NCBI GenBank assembly: GCA_035461175.1
Contig: DATHVR010000151.1
Span: 25,499-89,498, forward strand
Direction: 5' to 3'
Length of the DNA: 64,000 bases
DNA from: DATHVR01 sp035461175
GTDB taxonomy: Bacteria; Actinomycetota; Acidimicrobiia; Spongiisociales; ZC4RG35
The first letter of the stretch is position 1. Each line of letters starts with the position of its first letter. Under the pieces are notes generated by a model. It saw only the letters and a list, made by a program, of their open reading frames with translations, was not told the DNA's origin and did not search any database. The position numbers and the translations under genes are program-made. Of this stretch, positions 35,059 to 46,092 are shown piece by piece.

Positions 35059-36516
35059 ATGCACCTGATCCCAGTCGTCATCGTCGCCCACGCGGGGGAG
35101 CCCGCCGGGTGGGAGGATGCGGTCGGCGCCCTGGCGTCTGTACTGGAAAGGCATCCGGACCTGTCCTTGGCGGTGCGCATGCCGGGGGCGGTGGTCGAGC
35201 ATCTCACTCGCTCCGACCCGGACGGTTGGAAACGACTCGTCGAGCATCCCATCACCTGGCTGGCGGGTGGCTACAGCGACCCCGTCCTCACGACACTTCC
35301 GCCGGCGGCGGTGGAGGCCCAACTCGACCGTGAGCACACGGCCATGGAAGGAGCGGGGATCACCCCGTCCGGCCTGTGGCTGGGTGACGCCTGGGAGCCG
35401 GGGCTGGTTACGGCCGCCCGCCGGGCCGAGCTGCCGCTGGTGTACCTCGACACGACGGTGCTGGGAGAGGAATGCGACCGCCCGGCCGCCGTGGAGAGGG
35501 CGGGAGAAACGGTGATCGCGATCCCGGTCCACTCCCGGCCTCCCGGGCTCGATGGCGACGGGCTGGTGGGCGTCCGCACCACCCCCGCCGATCTTGCCCT
35601 CCTCGTGGAGGAGCACAGCGGTCGTTTCCTCGACCCGGAAAGCTACCTGAGCCTCCACCGTCCCGGCCCCAAGGTGGCTCCTGCCGTGGTGTCACCCACC
35701 CGTTCCGACGATGCCGAGCATTTCTATCGGCGTCTGCTGTTGCTGATAGGCGAGGAAGGTGAACGCAGCGGCCCCCGCGACGAGATTCTCCGTCTCCAGT
35801 CCCGGGAGTTCATCACCGGGACCGGCCAAATCGCCGCACTCCCCCGTCTGCTCGAGGCGCGCACGGTGGTCGACGCCGCCCGGCACCGGGGCGACACCTG
35901 GGTCACCACCAAGGTCGTCGACTGGGATGCCGACGGCATCGACGAGATCCAGATCGAGACGGCGGCCACCTCGCTCGTCGTCGACCCCCACTTGGGCTCC
36001 ATCGACGTCTGGGACGACAAGACCGGACGCTGGCCCATCTGTGCGGTGGATCCCCCCACTTCGGCGGTCCTGATTCGGCGCCTCGACGCCGACGGTGAGG
36101 AGCCGCCTGTCGAACCGATGCGGGTCGAACGGCGCAGTGAAGCGCGGGCGGAGGCCCAGCTGACGCTGGTGGGAGGGTCGGGCGCCCGCGTCGCAATCGA
36201 GGCCCGCGGCCGCTCCCTCGATCTGAGCCTCGACGTGACCGACTCCGGACCAATCCGTTTCGGGCCCGAGATCCCCCTCGCCCTCCGGGGCGCCCGGATC
36301 CGGGTCGATGGCGGTGACTGGACCGAGACCTCGGCCCCGCTGGCCCTGTCGGGCCACCGGTTCCGCTTGACCGACGACGACCACGGGATGCTGATCTCCG
36401 CTCCCCGCCCCTGCGACATGTTCGTCCGCCCCCTCCCCGGACACGGGATCGTGATCTGGCCCCATTGGGTCAGCGGCGGCGGCGGCTCTTATCGGCTGGC
36501 CTTCTCGGTGGTTTGA
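35059..36516 (+). CDS. Degenerate GH57-like protein with DUF1926-type domain
   Basis: The N-terminal half of this 485-aa protein resembles the GH57 alpha-glucanotransferase barrel: HPDLSLAVRMPGAVVEHL, ITWLAGGYSDPVLTTLPP, then GITPSGLWLGDAWEPGLV (100-117). In active GH57 enzymes the last motif holds the nucleophile Glu (WLTERVW); here it reads WLGDAW, so the Glu is absent and one residue is missing. The C-terminal half has TKVVDWDADGIDEIQI (about residue 286) and a beta-sandwich like DUF1926. It may bind rather than process glucans. ATG 35059 is chosen over an upstream in-frame codon because HLIPVVIVAH matches the first strand. Confidence 0.7.
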   Translation: MHLIPVVIVAHAGEPAGWEDAVGALASVLERHPDLSLAVRMPGAVVEHLTRSDPDGWKRLVEHPITWLAGGYSDPVLTTLPPAAVEAQLDREHTAMEGAGITPSGLWLGDAWEPGLVTAARRAELPLVYLDTTVLGEECDRPAAVERAGETVIAIPVHSRPPGLDGDGLVGVRTTPADLALLVEEHSGRFLDPESYLSLHRPGPKVAPAVVSPTRSDDAEHFYRRLLLLIGEEGERSGPRDEILRLQSREFITGTGQIAALPRLLEARTVVDAARHRGDTWVTTKVVDWDADGIDEIQIETAATSLVVDPHLGSIDVWDDKTGRWPICAVDPPTSAVLIRRLDADGEEPPVEPMRVERRSEARAEAQLTLVGGSGARVAIEARGRSLDLSLDVTDSGPIRFGPEIPLALRGARIRVDGGDWTETSAPLALSGHRFRLTDDDHGMLISAPRPCDMFVRPLPGHGIVIWPHWVSGGGGSYRLAFSVV

Positions 36517-36544
36517 GAGAACGCAACCGGGCGCCCATGCGTCT

Positions 36545-37084
36545 GTGGGTGTGACCAAGGAGAGTTCCACCATCGCCAGATCCCACCAGCAGCGGGTCGA
36601 ACGGTCGGCGACCCGGGTCCGGCAGCGGCACTTCCCGGACTTCTACCGGGTGAACCACCAGTCCGTCTTCCGGGCCCTCGTCGCCACCCTGAGCGACCAC
36701 GATCTCGCCCGGGAAGCCACCGACGAGGCCATGACACGGGCCTACCAGCATTGGGCGAAGGTATCTGGATACGACAACGCCCCCGGCTGGGTGTACCGGG
36801 TGGGCCTCAACTGGGCCCGGTCCCGGCTCCGCAAGACCACCCGGGAGCATCTCCACGACGTCCCCCCTGATCGGGGTGTCGCCCAACCCCTGCCCGACCC
36901 CGACGTGGAGGCGGCGCTGAAAGCCCTTCCCCTGGAGGCGCGCTCGCTGGTGGTGCTCCGCCACCTCATGGACTGGTCATACGAGGAGATCGCCCAGGCC
37001 TTGAGCATTCCCGTGGGCACCGTCAAAAGCCGTCTCCATCGCGTCATGAACGAACTCCGCCAGAGCTTGCAGGAGCCAAGATGA
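36545..37084 (+). CDS. RNA polymerase sigma factor, ECF type
   Basis: This 179-aa sigma-70 family factor has region 2 (HQSVFRALVATLSDHDLAREATDEAM, split here from AYQHWAKVSGYDNAPGWVYR) and region 4 (LPLEARSLVVLRHLMDWSYE, then EIAQALSIPVGTVKSRLHR). The sequence is typical of actinobacterial extracytoplasmic-function factors. The start is GTG 36545 or GTG 36551. It overlaps the next gene by ATGA, so the two are co-translated and the partner is probably its regulator. Confidence 0.93.
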   Translation: MGVTKESSTIARSHQQRVERSATRVRQRHFPDFYRVNHQSVFRALVATLSDHDLAREATDEAMTRAYQHWAKVSGYDNAPGWVYRVGLNWARSRLRKTTREHLHDVPPDRGVAQPLPDPDVEAALKALPLEARSLVVLRHLMDWSYEEIAQALSIPVGTVKSRLHRVMNELRQSLQEPR

Positions 37085-38616
37085 ACACCGAAGAACGGGT
37101 CCGCCTCCACCTCCAGGCGAAAGCCGGCCGACTCGACGCCCCCGATCGCCTCGAGGAAGTGATGCGGGAAGGCCGCCTGCGACGGATCCGCCGCCAGACC
37201 GCCACGGTGCTGGGAGCAGCCGCGCTGGTGGCCGCAGTGGTGGGACTGGCCGCCAACCTCATTCCCGACACCCAGGGGACGGTCGCCGTCTCGCCCGACA
37301 CAACGACCTCCGACCCGGCCACCACCACCACCTCCACCTCCATCCCCGGGGCCGTGGACGTCGCCGCCCCGGCCGGGATCCTGGTGGTGGACGCCGGTGG
37401 GATCACCTCGCTGGCACGCGACGGGTCGCCCGGCATCGCCATCGCCGGCGACCCCACCCATCCCATCGCCACCGTCTTCCCCGACCAGATGGGCGGGATC
37501 ATCTACCAGCACGCCACCACCCCGCTGCCCTGGGAGCAGGGCACGCTGCTGTGGTTGCGAGCAGGAGCGGACTCCCCCGAGCCGCTGGCGGTCCCCGCGC
37601 CGGGCGTTCGCCTCACCCCGGTGGGGCCGGCGCTCTCGACCGGATTCGTCTACCTGCTGGTTGAGCCGACCGAAGCGGACCCCGAGACCGTGATCATGGT
37701 CGTGGACCTGGCCGACGGCGTTCATGAGGAGATCGCTCCCCTGGCGCCCACCGAGGAGGTGAGCGTCGGCGGCGACCTCCTGGCGGTGGTCGATCGAACC
37801 GACGTCATGTGTCCCGAACTGCGCCTGATCGACGTCCACGGGGCACCCCGGCAGTCCCCGCTGGCCGACTGCCTGCCCGTCGGCGCAGGGATCAGCGTTT
37901 CCTCCGATGGCAGCCGGTTGGCACTGCTGGCCGCCGGGACACTGACCGAGTACCACCTCGCCACAGGTGAGGCAGGACGACAGATCGGGATTCCGGACGG
38001 CTATATGGTCACCTCGGGTGCCGGCGGCTGGGCGGTACGGACACCCGAGGAGGTCCGTCTGATCGGGCCCGGCTGGGAGGAATCGCTTCCCGCGGTCGAA
38101 TCCGGCTGGGTGGTGCCGTTTGCCCGCCTCGATCTCGGTGCGAATCCCACCCTGGAGTCGGGATCCGATCAGCTTCCTTGTGTGCCGACGGAGCTGGATC
38201 TCCCCGGTCAGGATCTGCCCGCTCCGGTCGTCGAGACGCGAAGGGCTCTGTTCGACCTCGCCTCGACCTGTGACTACGAGGGACTGGCGGCACTGGTCGC
38301 CGTGGATGGCACCACCATCTCCTACGGAGCTCCCGATGATCCCGTTGCCTTCTGGGTGGGGGAAGCCCGTAGCGGCACCGAGCCGCTGTCGGTGCTGGCA
38401 CGGCTCCTCGCCATGACACCCGGGTGGCATGCCGATGGTTGGTATGGCTGGCCGGCGGTCCACGTCGATCCCGGCACCGAGGCCTACTGGGAGGAACTCG
38501 AGGAAGCCGGGATCGACGACGGTGTCGTCGAATCCCCCGAAGGTCGCATTTACTACGGATACCGGGTCGGCATCGCCGCCGACGGCACCTGGATGTTCTT
38601 CGTGGCCGGCGACTGA
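37081..38616 (+). CDS. Membrane-anchored predicted sigma regulator with extracellular propeller-like region
   Basis: The 511-aa protein has a charged cytosolic segment of about 38 residues, one membrane helix (ATVLGAAALVAAVVGLAANL, 41-60), a Thr/Ser-rich linker and a large extracytoplasmic region rich in beta repeats (such as ILVVDAGGITSLARDG and SVSSDGSRLALLAAGTLTEY). Its position directly after the sigma gene with a 4-nt overlap suggests an anti-sigma role, but the standard zinc anti-sigma motif is absent. No enzyme motif is seen. What the outer region senses is unknown. Confidence 0.75.
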   Translation: MNTEERVRLHLQAKAGRLDAPDRLEEVMREGRLRRIRRQTATVLGAAALVAAVVGLAANLIPDTQGTVAVSPDTTTSDPATTTTSTSIPGAVDVAAPAGILVVDAGGITSLARDGSPGIAIAGDPTHPIATVFPDQMGGIIYQHATTPLPWEQGTLLWLRAGADSPEPLAVPAPGVRLTPVGPALSTGFVYLLVEPTEADPETVIMVVDLADGVHEEIAPLAPTEEVSVGGDLLAVVDRTDVMCPELRLIDVHGAPRQSPLADCLPVGAGISVSSDGSRLALLAAGTLTEYHLATGEAGRQIGIPDGYMVTSGAGGWAVRTPEEVRLIGPGWEESLPAVESGWVVPFARLDLGANPTLESGSDQLPCVPTELDLPGQDLPAPVVETRRALFDLASTCDYEGLAALVAVDGTTISYGAPDDPVAFWVGEARSGTEPLSVLARLLAMTPGWHADGWYGWPAVHVDPGTEAYWEELEEAGIDDGVVESPEGRIYYGYRVGIAADGTWMFFVAGD

Positions 38617-38619
38617 GCC

Positions 38620-38667
38620 TTTTCGCGACAGGATTGCGTGCCATAGCCCGCAATCCTGTCGCGAGAA
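38620..38667. repeat. Palindromic hairpin element, copy 1
   Basis: The arms TCGCGACAGGATTGCG (38623-38638) and CGCAATCCTGTCGCGA (38649-38664) are perfect complements, with three more pairs outside. The 10-nt loop is TGCCATAGCC. It sits in the 60-nt gap between two converging genes (stop at 38616 and dapE stop at 38677), where it could end transcription, although no T-tract follows. The same loop and end sequences recur at 55294 with a different but paired middle. Confidence 0.85.
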
Positions 38668-38676
38668 GCCCGGTGG

Positions 38677-39714
38677 TCAGCCTGCGAGGAGGCGACGGAG
38701 CGCGGCGAGGACTCGATCCAGGTCAGCGATGCTGACCGACTCGTCGGCTTGATGGGCCCGGGAGGTCTCTCCCGGCCCGAAGTTGACGGCGGGGACGCCG
38801 ATCTCCGAGAAGCGGGCCACGTCGGTCCAGCCCTGCTTGGCGGCGGGGGCGGCTCCGCTCAACTCCACCAGCCGGGCCAGGATCGGATGATCCACCGATA
38901 CCGCTCCGGACGGGGCGGTATCGGCTACCTCGAACGCGTCGGCGGGGGCGCAGATCTGGCGGAGCTCATCGATCGCCTGGTCGACGGTCATATCGGGCGT
39001 GAACCGCATGTTGACGTTGAGAGTGAACTCGGCAGGGATGATGTTGTTGGCGATTCCGCCCTCCGCCCGGGTCACGGCCACTGTCCGCCGGTACTCGAGG
39101 TCTCCCACCCGGTAGGGACGGGGTTCGAGCCGGTGCATGGTCGCCAGCCACTCCCCCGCCTTGGTAACGGCGTTCTCCCCCCACCAGGGTCGGGCCGAGT
39201 GCGACGCCCTGCCCACGAAGCGCACGCGGGCGTTGACGACCCCGTTGCAGCCGTATTGGATCTCACCATCGGACGGCTCGAGGACGACGGCGGAGTCCGC
39301 CCCGGCCAGCCACGGCACCTCGGCGAGGACCTGGCGCAACTGGTTGTTCTCGTGCGGACCTTCCTCGGCGGCATAAAAGACGCCCACCACCGAGTAGGGG
39401 CCATTGGCGACCGCCTCATCCTCCAGCAGGTGGATAATCGCCGCCAGACCCGATTTCATGTCCGACGACCCCAGACCCCACATCCGGTCCCCCTCGATCC
39501 GGGCCGGTCCCTGGCCCTGAGATGGAACCGTGTCCAGGTGCCCGGCCAGGACCACCAGCGGCCGAGTATCGGGCTGTCCGACAACCACCGACTCTCCCAC
39601 CCGTCGTTGCGGGAGATGGGAGAGACGGGCCTCGATGGCAGCACAGATGGCGGCCTCGTCCCCGGTTTCGGAGGGGATATCGATCAACCAGCGCAGGGTC
39701 TCGACGGGAGTCAT
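38677..39714 (-). CDS. dapE: Succinyl-diaminopimelate desuccinylase
   Basis: This M20-family metallopeptidase removes succinate from N-succinyl-LL-diaminopimelate in the lysine and diaminopimelate route. The 345-aa protein has LAGHLDTVPSQG (metal His and Asp), GLGSSDMKSGLAA, YAAEEGPHENN (catalytic Glu pair) and the dimerisation GRASHSARPWWGENA. The C-terminal metal His is in ETSRAHQADESV. ATG 39714 is chosen; the frame is open further upstream. It is divergent from dapD with a 40-nt spacer. Confidence 0.94.
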   Translation of the reverse strand: MTPVETLRWLIDIPSETGDEAAICAAIEARLSHLPQRRVGESVVVGQPDTRPLVVLAGHLDTVPSQGQGPARIEGDRMWGLGSSDMKSGLAAIIHLLEDEAVANGPYSVVGVFYAAEEGPHENNQLRQVLAEVPWLAGADSAVVLEPSDGEIQYGCNGVVNARVRFVGRASHSARPWWGENAVTKAGEWLATMHRLEPRPYRVGDLEYRRTVAVTRAEGGIANNIIPAEFTLNVNMRFTPDMTVDQAIDELRQICAPADAFEVADTAPSGAVSVDHPILARLVELSGAAPAAKQGWTDVARFSEIGVPAVNFGPGETSRAHQADESVSIADLDRVLAALRRLLAG

Positions 39715-39754
39715 GGCGCCTGAGCGTACTGCCGGACCGTCTAGCCTCCGACCC

Positions 39755-40738
39755 ATGACAGAGCAGATCGCCGCCGGCATCGGCTTGGCAACGGTGGGTG
39801 GGGATGGTTCGGTCCTGGCCGTCGCCTACCCCCGTCCGGAACTGGGCACCCGCAGCATCGAACGGGTCGGAATCGTCTCCGGCGGTACCACCGCCATCAC
39901 CGCCGACCAGGCCGATGAGCTCGGGTTTTCCGATCTGGCGGCGCGGGCCGGCGAGGACCAAGCCAGAGGGGTGAGTCTGGGCGTCGTCGCCACGTCGATC
40001 GAACTGGATCGCCCACCCACCGACGCCTACGACGTCTACCTCCGCCTCCACCTTCTCTCCCACCGGCTGGTCCGTCCCCACGGGCTGGACGTCGGTGGGA
40101 TCTTCGCCACGCTGAACAACGTGGTGTGGACGACCCAGGGTCCCTGCTCCGTCGACGACTTCGAGGTCACCCGCCACCGCCTGGAGGCGGCCGGACGCCC
40201 GGTGGCCGTGACCTCGGTAGACAAGTTCCCGCGCATGACCGACTACGTGATCCCGCCCGGCGTCCGGATCGCCGACGCCGACCGGGTACGGCTCGGCGCC
40301 CACCTCGCCGAGGGCACGACCGTGATGCACGAGGGCTTCGTCAATTTCAACGCCGGCACTCTCGGCACCTCGATGGTCGAGGGACGCATCTCGGCGGGTG
40401 TGGTCGTCGGCGACGGTACCGACATCGGTGGTGGCGCCTCGATCATGGGCACCCTGTCCGGTGGCGGCTCCGAGGTCATCTCGATCGGGGAACGCTGCCT
40501 GCTCGGTGCCAACTCGGGGGTGGGAATCTCACTGGGCGACGACTGCACCGTCGAGGCGGGCCTCTACCTCACCGCCGGCACGGTCGTGAGACTGCCCGAT
40601 GGGGAGGCCGCCAAGGCCCGGAGTCTGTCGGGGATCGATCGCATGCTGTTCCGGCGCAACTCGTTGACCGGCCAGGTCGAGGCGCTCCCTACCTCGGGCA
40701 AGTGGACGGGCCTCAACGCCGCCCTCCACGCCAACTGA
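39755..40738 (+). CDS. dapD: Tetrahydrodipicolinate N-succinyltransferase, actinobacterial type
   Basis: This hexapeptide-repeat enzyme transfers succinate to tetrahydrodipicolinate. The 327-aa length fits the longer actinobacterial form. The N-terminal domain is followed by a left-handed helix with TTVMHEGFVNFNAGTLGTSM, VEGRISAGVVVGDGTDIGGG and SIMGTLSGGGSEVISIGERC. It ends 3 nt before the converging dapC stop. Together dapC, dapD and dapE are the three succinylase-pathway genes. Confidence 0.95.
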   Translation: MTEQIAAGIGLATVGGDGSVLAVAYPRPELGTRSIERVGIVSGGTTAITADQADELGFSDLAARAGEDQARGVSLGVVATSIELDRPPTDAYDVYLRLHLLSHRLVRPHGLDVGGIFATLNNVVWTTQGPCSVDDFEVTRHRLEAAGRPVAVTSVDKFPRMTDYVIPPGVRIADADRVRLGAHLAEGTTVMHEGFVNFNAGTLGTSMVEGRISAGVVVGDGTDIGGGASIMGTLSGGGSEVISIGERCLLGANSGVGISLGDDCTVEAGLYLTAGTVVRLPDGEAAKARSLSGIDRMLFRRNSLTGQVEALPTSGKWTGLNAALHAN

Positions 40739-40741
40739 TCC

Positions 40742-41884
40742 TCATCCAGCCAGGATCGGCGCCATCAACTCCACGGCCCGAAGACAGGTGGCCGCATCAG
40801 GCACCAGCGCCAGGCGGAGGAAGCCGGTCCCCCGCGTGCCGAAGATGCTCCCCGGGCTGACCACGACCCCCGCCGCCGCCAGGTCGGTGGCGACGCCGAG
40901 ATCGTCCGCCACCTTGACCCACAGATAGAGGCCGGCACTGGAGGCGAAAACCTCGACGCCGGCCGCCTCCAGACCCGATCGCAGGATCCGGCGCTTCTCG
41001 GCAAACGTCTCCCGACGGGCCGCCACATGCTCGTCGTCGTTCCACGCTACCGCCGCCCCGCTCTGGACGAACTCGGGGGAGGCGGTCCCCGTGGAGGTAC
41101 GAAGTCGGAAGATCCGCTCGATGGCGGCCCGATCCCCGACGATCGCCCCCGACCGGTATCCGGTCATACCCGAGCGCTTGGAGAGCGACAGAAACGACAG
41201 CACCCCTTCCGAGTCCGGTCCGGCCGCCTGCAGGACGGAGGCGGGGGGATCGTCCTCGTAGAGATCGACGTAGCACTCGTCGCTGCACAGCAGGGTCTCA
41301 TGGGTTCGGGCCGCCTCCACCAGCCCCTGGAGTTGGGTCAGCGAGGTGACCGCTCCGGTCGGATTGGAAGGAGTGCAGATCCACAGCATCGCCATCCGCT
41401 CCCAGTCGGCCGGTCTGACCTGGCCGGCCGCGACCACGAAATCGTCTCCGGCGGGTATGGGGCGCGGCTCCGCCCCCGCCAGTCCCGCCCCCCGGGCATA
41501 GACGGGATAGCCGGGGTCGGGGTATCCCACCGCGTCTCCCCGATCGCGGTCCACGAACGCCAGATGGGACGAGAAGATGGCTTCCTTCGCTCCGGAGGTG
41601 GGGATGATCTGGGTGTCGGGGTCGACCTCGACACCGAACCTGCGGCGCAGGTAGCCGGCGATCGCCCGGCGCAGGTCGGGCAGCCCACGAGTAGTCGGAT
41701 ACTGGGAGACGGGGGGGATCGAGGTGGCCACGGTGGAGCGAACCTCCTCCCAGGTGGGCTCGACCGGATCGCCGAGCGAGAAGTCGAGCACTTCTTCGCC
41801 CCGTGCCCGCAGGTCGCGGACCTGCTCCTGGATGGCGGTGATGGGATGGGCGCCGGCCCGGTCGAGAGCTGGATTGACCCGCAT
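40742..41884 (-). CDS. dapC: Succinyldiaminopimelate transaminase
   Basis: This 380-aa class I PLP aminotransferase has DFSLGDPVEPTWEEVR, QYPTTRGLPDLRRAIAGYL, TPSNPTGAVTSL, the PLP-lysine region LSLSKRSGMTGYRSG and a terminal RLALVPD. The motif set and its location beside dapD and dapE support DapC, which makes N-succinyl-LL-diaminopimelate from the keto intermediate. ATG 41884 is the natural start. Confidence 0.92.
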   Translation of the reverse strand: MRVNPALDRAGAHPITAIQEQVRDLRARGEEVLDFSLGDPVEPTWEEVRSTVATSIPPVSQYPTTRGLPDLRRAIAGYLRRRFGVEVDPDTQIIPTSGAKEAIFSSHLAFVDRDRGDAVGYPDPGYPVYARGAGLAGAEPRPIPAGDDFVVAAGQVRPADWERMAMLWICTPSNPTGAVTSLTQLQGLVEAARTHETLLCSDECYVDLYEDDPPASVLQAAGPDSEGVLSFLSLSKRSGMTGYRSGAIVGDRAAIERIFRLRTSTGTASPEFVQSGAAVAWNDDEHVAARRETFAEKRRILRSGLEAAGVEVFASSAGLYLWVKVADDLGVATDLAAAGVVVSPGSIFGTRGTGFLRLALVPDAATCLRAVELMAPILAG

Positions 41885-41953
41885 CGGGCCAGGCTAACCC
41901 GACGGTCGGGCTTTTTCTTCCGGTTGCTTTTTACGGCCGGGTAGCGTTCCCAC

Positions 41954-42340
41954 GTGTCCTACCGCCTCATCTACGCCGGGCTCGGACTGCTGGCGATCGC
42001 GGTCGTTGCCCTCGGCGTCGCATTCGCTCAGGAGGGCGATGCCGTCGATCTGCCCAACCCGATCGAAGCCGTTTCTCCTCTCCCCGGCGACCGCGTCATC
42101 CGCCAAACCAGCGTCCAGGTCGACCTGGCCGTCGGCTACGTCGCCGACCTCTTCGTGGACGGTTTTCCGGTCGACGCCGCCTTCGTGGATGCCACCGGTG
42201 TGTACAGCTGGTCACCATCTCCGACCTCGCCGATCATGACCGAGTGGAGCCCGGGTGAGCACACCGTGCGGGTCGAGTGGCGTCGGATCAGCGGTTCGCC
42301 CGAGTTCGGCTCCTTCGAGTGGACCTTCCGGGTTTCGTGA
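41954..42340 (+). CDS. Membrane-anchored small protein, Ig-like fold
   Basis: This 128-aa protein has a single N-terminal membrane helix (LIYAGLGLLAIAVVALGVAFA) and a short beta-rich outer domain (EAVSPLPGDRVIRQTSVQVD, then SPGEHTVRVEWRRISGSPEFG) that resembles a small Ig-like sandwich. No enzyme motif is present. The GTG start is at 41954. It lies between dapC (divergent) and the converging ligA gene. Confidence 0.75.
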   Translation: MSYRLIYAGLGLLAIAVVALGVAFAQEGDAVDLPNPIEAVSPLPGDRVIRQTSVQVDLAVGYVADLFVDGFPVDAAFVDATGVYSWSPSPTSPIMTEWSPGEHTVRVEWRRISGSPEFGSFEWTFRVS

Positions 42341-42414
42341 TGCTCTGGCTTGCGCGCCCGGTTCTGACCCACACCTACGACGAACCTGACCACGACATCA
42401 CACCCCGATGCGGC

Positions 42415-44493
<2,079 letters not shown>

Positions 44494-45246
44494 TCAGTCG
44501 AGCAGGCTGCTGAAGGCACTCCGGGCGCGGTCTGCCTCGATCCGGGACTCGATGACACGGGCAGCACGCTGCATGAGCGGAGCCGGGTCATCGGTCCTCG
44601 GCCCCACCGCCACCAGGGCGCCGGCGAGGTTGCCGGAGAGATGGATGGGCATCACGACCACCGAGGCGGCCTCGACACCGAAATGGTCCCCGCTGTCTCG
44701 AAAGTCATCTTTGGCTTCGAGTCGCTCGGCCAGGCCGTCGATGTCATCTATCACCAGGAGCGCCAGTCGCTCGGCCTCGCCATCTTCCGTCTGCACGGCG
44801 GCAACGGTCAGGATGGGCCCGCACACCGGGTTGTCGAGAACCGCCGACAGTGACGCCGAATGGGCCCGAATGCCGCGATTGAGGTCGCCGAGCACCGAAT
44901 CAACCCAATCGCCTTCACCATCGACCCAGGCCATCAGCGTCATACCCGCCGTGCTCTGATCCACCACGGGCGTCGACCCGGGCTCATCCATGTCCCCGGC
45001 GATCAGAAGCCGGTGGGCCTCGGAGGCGCGCAGGCCGGCGTCGATCTGCTGGCGAAGCCAGGCCAACTGCGTGATCTGTTCTGGGCTGTAGAGCCGCCGA
45101 CCCGAGGCGTCACGAACCGGCACAACCGCCCCGTAACGGTCCTCCCATGTCCGGATGGTCGTAACCGACAGACCCGACTTGCGGGCGGCCGTACCGATGT
45201 TGTAGACGGCGTCGCCCTCCTCGCCCATCTCTGCTGCCGCGTGCAT
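44494..45246 (-). CDS. MerR-type regulator with C-terminal GAF-like sensor region
   Basis: The 250-aa protein has an N-terminal MerR helix-turn-helix (YNIGTAARKSGLSVTTIRTW, then EDRYGAVVPVRDASGRRLYS). A C-terminal region of about 150 residues (MPIHLSGNLAGALVAVGPR and RAARVIESRIEADRA) looks like a GAF-type sensor. It resembles the GAF protein encoded 36 nt upstream, suggesting duplicated sensor modules. The effector is unknown. ATG 45246 is used; ATG 45228 is also possible. Confidence 0.82.
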   Translation of the reverse strand: MHAAAEMGEEGDAVYNIGTAARKSGLSVTTIRTWEDRYGAVVPVRDASGRRLYSPEQITQLAWLRQQIDAGLRASEAHRLLIAGDMDEPGSTPVVDQSTAGMTLMAWVDGEGDWVDSVLGDLNRGIRAHSASLSAVLDNPVCGPILTVAAVQTEDGEAERLALLVIDDIDGLAERLEAKDDFRDSGDHFGVEAASVVVMPIHLSGNLAGALVAVGPRTDDPAPLMQRAARVIESRIEADRARSAFSSLLD

Positions 45247-45282
45247 CTCGACGTGTCCTTTACTCGTGAACGTACGTACCCG

Positions 45283-45918
45283 TCACTGATCCGGCGGTTT
45301 CCCCTCGATCGGCGGTGGAAACCGCTTGTCGCGAGAGGGCCGGTCGCCGTCCAGTGTAGACCGGAACCCCTCCCAGGCCTGTTCGGCGGCCATTTCACGC
45401 TCGATGAGCACCGCCAGGGCCCGATAGGCATCGAGCATCTCGGCCGGCACCGCCTCGGCGGTGGCCGCGCCGACCAGGCCGACCCATTCCCCTCCCACCA
45501 GGATCGGCACGTTGAGGCTCCATCTGACCCGGGTGTTCGCATAGCGAAGGGCGAGCCGCTCAGGCATGTCGTCCACCGAGACGAGGACCGCCTCCCCCCG
45601 CTTCCAGCGGGGAAGGTAGGGCGCGACGTCCTCGTGGGGAATGACTGTGATCCGGGTGATGCGGTGGCGATAGCGAGCGAAGTCCTCGACCCGGCTCGTC
45701 ATCACCACCGCCCCCGCCGTTCCCAACTCGGGATGGGCGTAGTTGACCTCGATGAACGATCCCAGTGAGTTCCAGCGCCGGGAGATGTCGTCGAGGCGAC
45801 CCTGCAGGCGGGCGGTGTTGTCGGTCAGCCATTGGAAGAATTCCGCTCCGGGAGTACCGGGCGGAGGGGGGTGGGCCTCGACCAGCGGGGCACCGACCCG
45901 GGGCAGCGAACCGACCAT
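45283..45918 (-). CDS. GAF-domain protein
   Basis: This 211-aa protein carries a GAF-like fold with SLNVPILVGGEWVGLVGAAT as the core strands and a terminal helix (YRALAVLIEREMAAEQAWE). An N-terminal helical segment (EFFQWLTDNTARLQGRLDDI) may dimerise. No output domain is present, so it may sense a ligand and signal to the MerR protein encoded next. ATG 45918 is the natural start. Confidence 0.78.
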   Translation of the reverse strand: MVGSLPRVGAPLVEAHPPPPGTPGAEFFQWLTDNTARLQGRLDDISRRWNSLGSFIEVNYAHPELGTAGAVVMTSRVEDFARYRHRITRITVIPHEDVAPYLPRWKRGEAVLVSVDDMPERLALRYANTRVRWSLNVPILVGGEWVGLVGAATAEAVPAEMLDAYRALAVLIEREMAAEQAWEGFRSTLDGDRPSRDKRFPPPIEGKPPDQ

Positions 45919-46092
45919 AGGTCCAGTTTGCCACAAGGCAACTCGCGGAGACTCCGCCGGGGCGGCGCCATCGGCCGGAAGGGTGGTTTGAGGAGATCGA
46001 CCGGCGGGAAGGTCTGATGAAGGCGACGGGTCGGAATGTTTGGCCGTTCGGGCCTGTTGCACACACCGATACCAATCACATGAGGTGAAATC

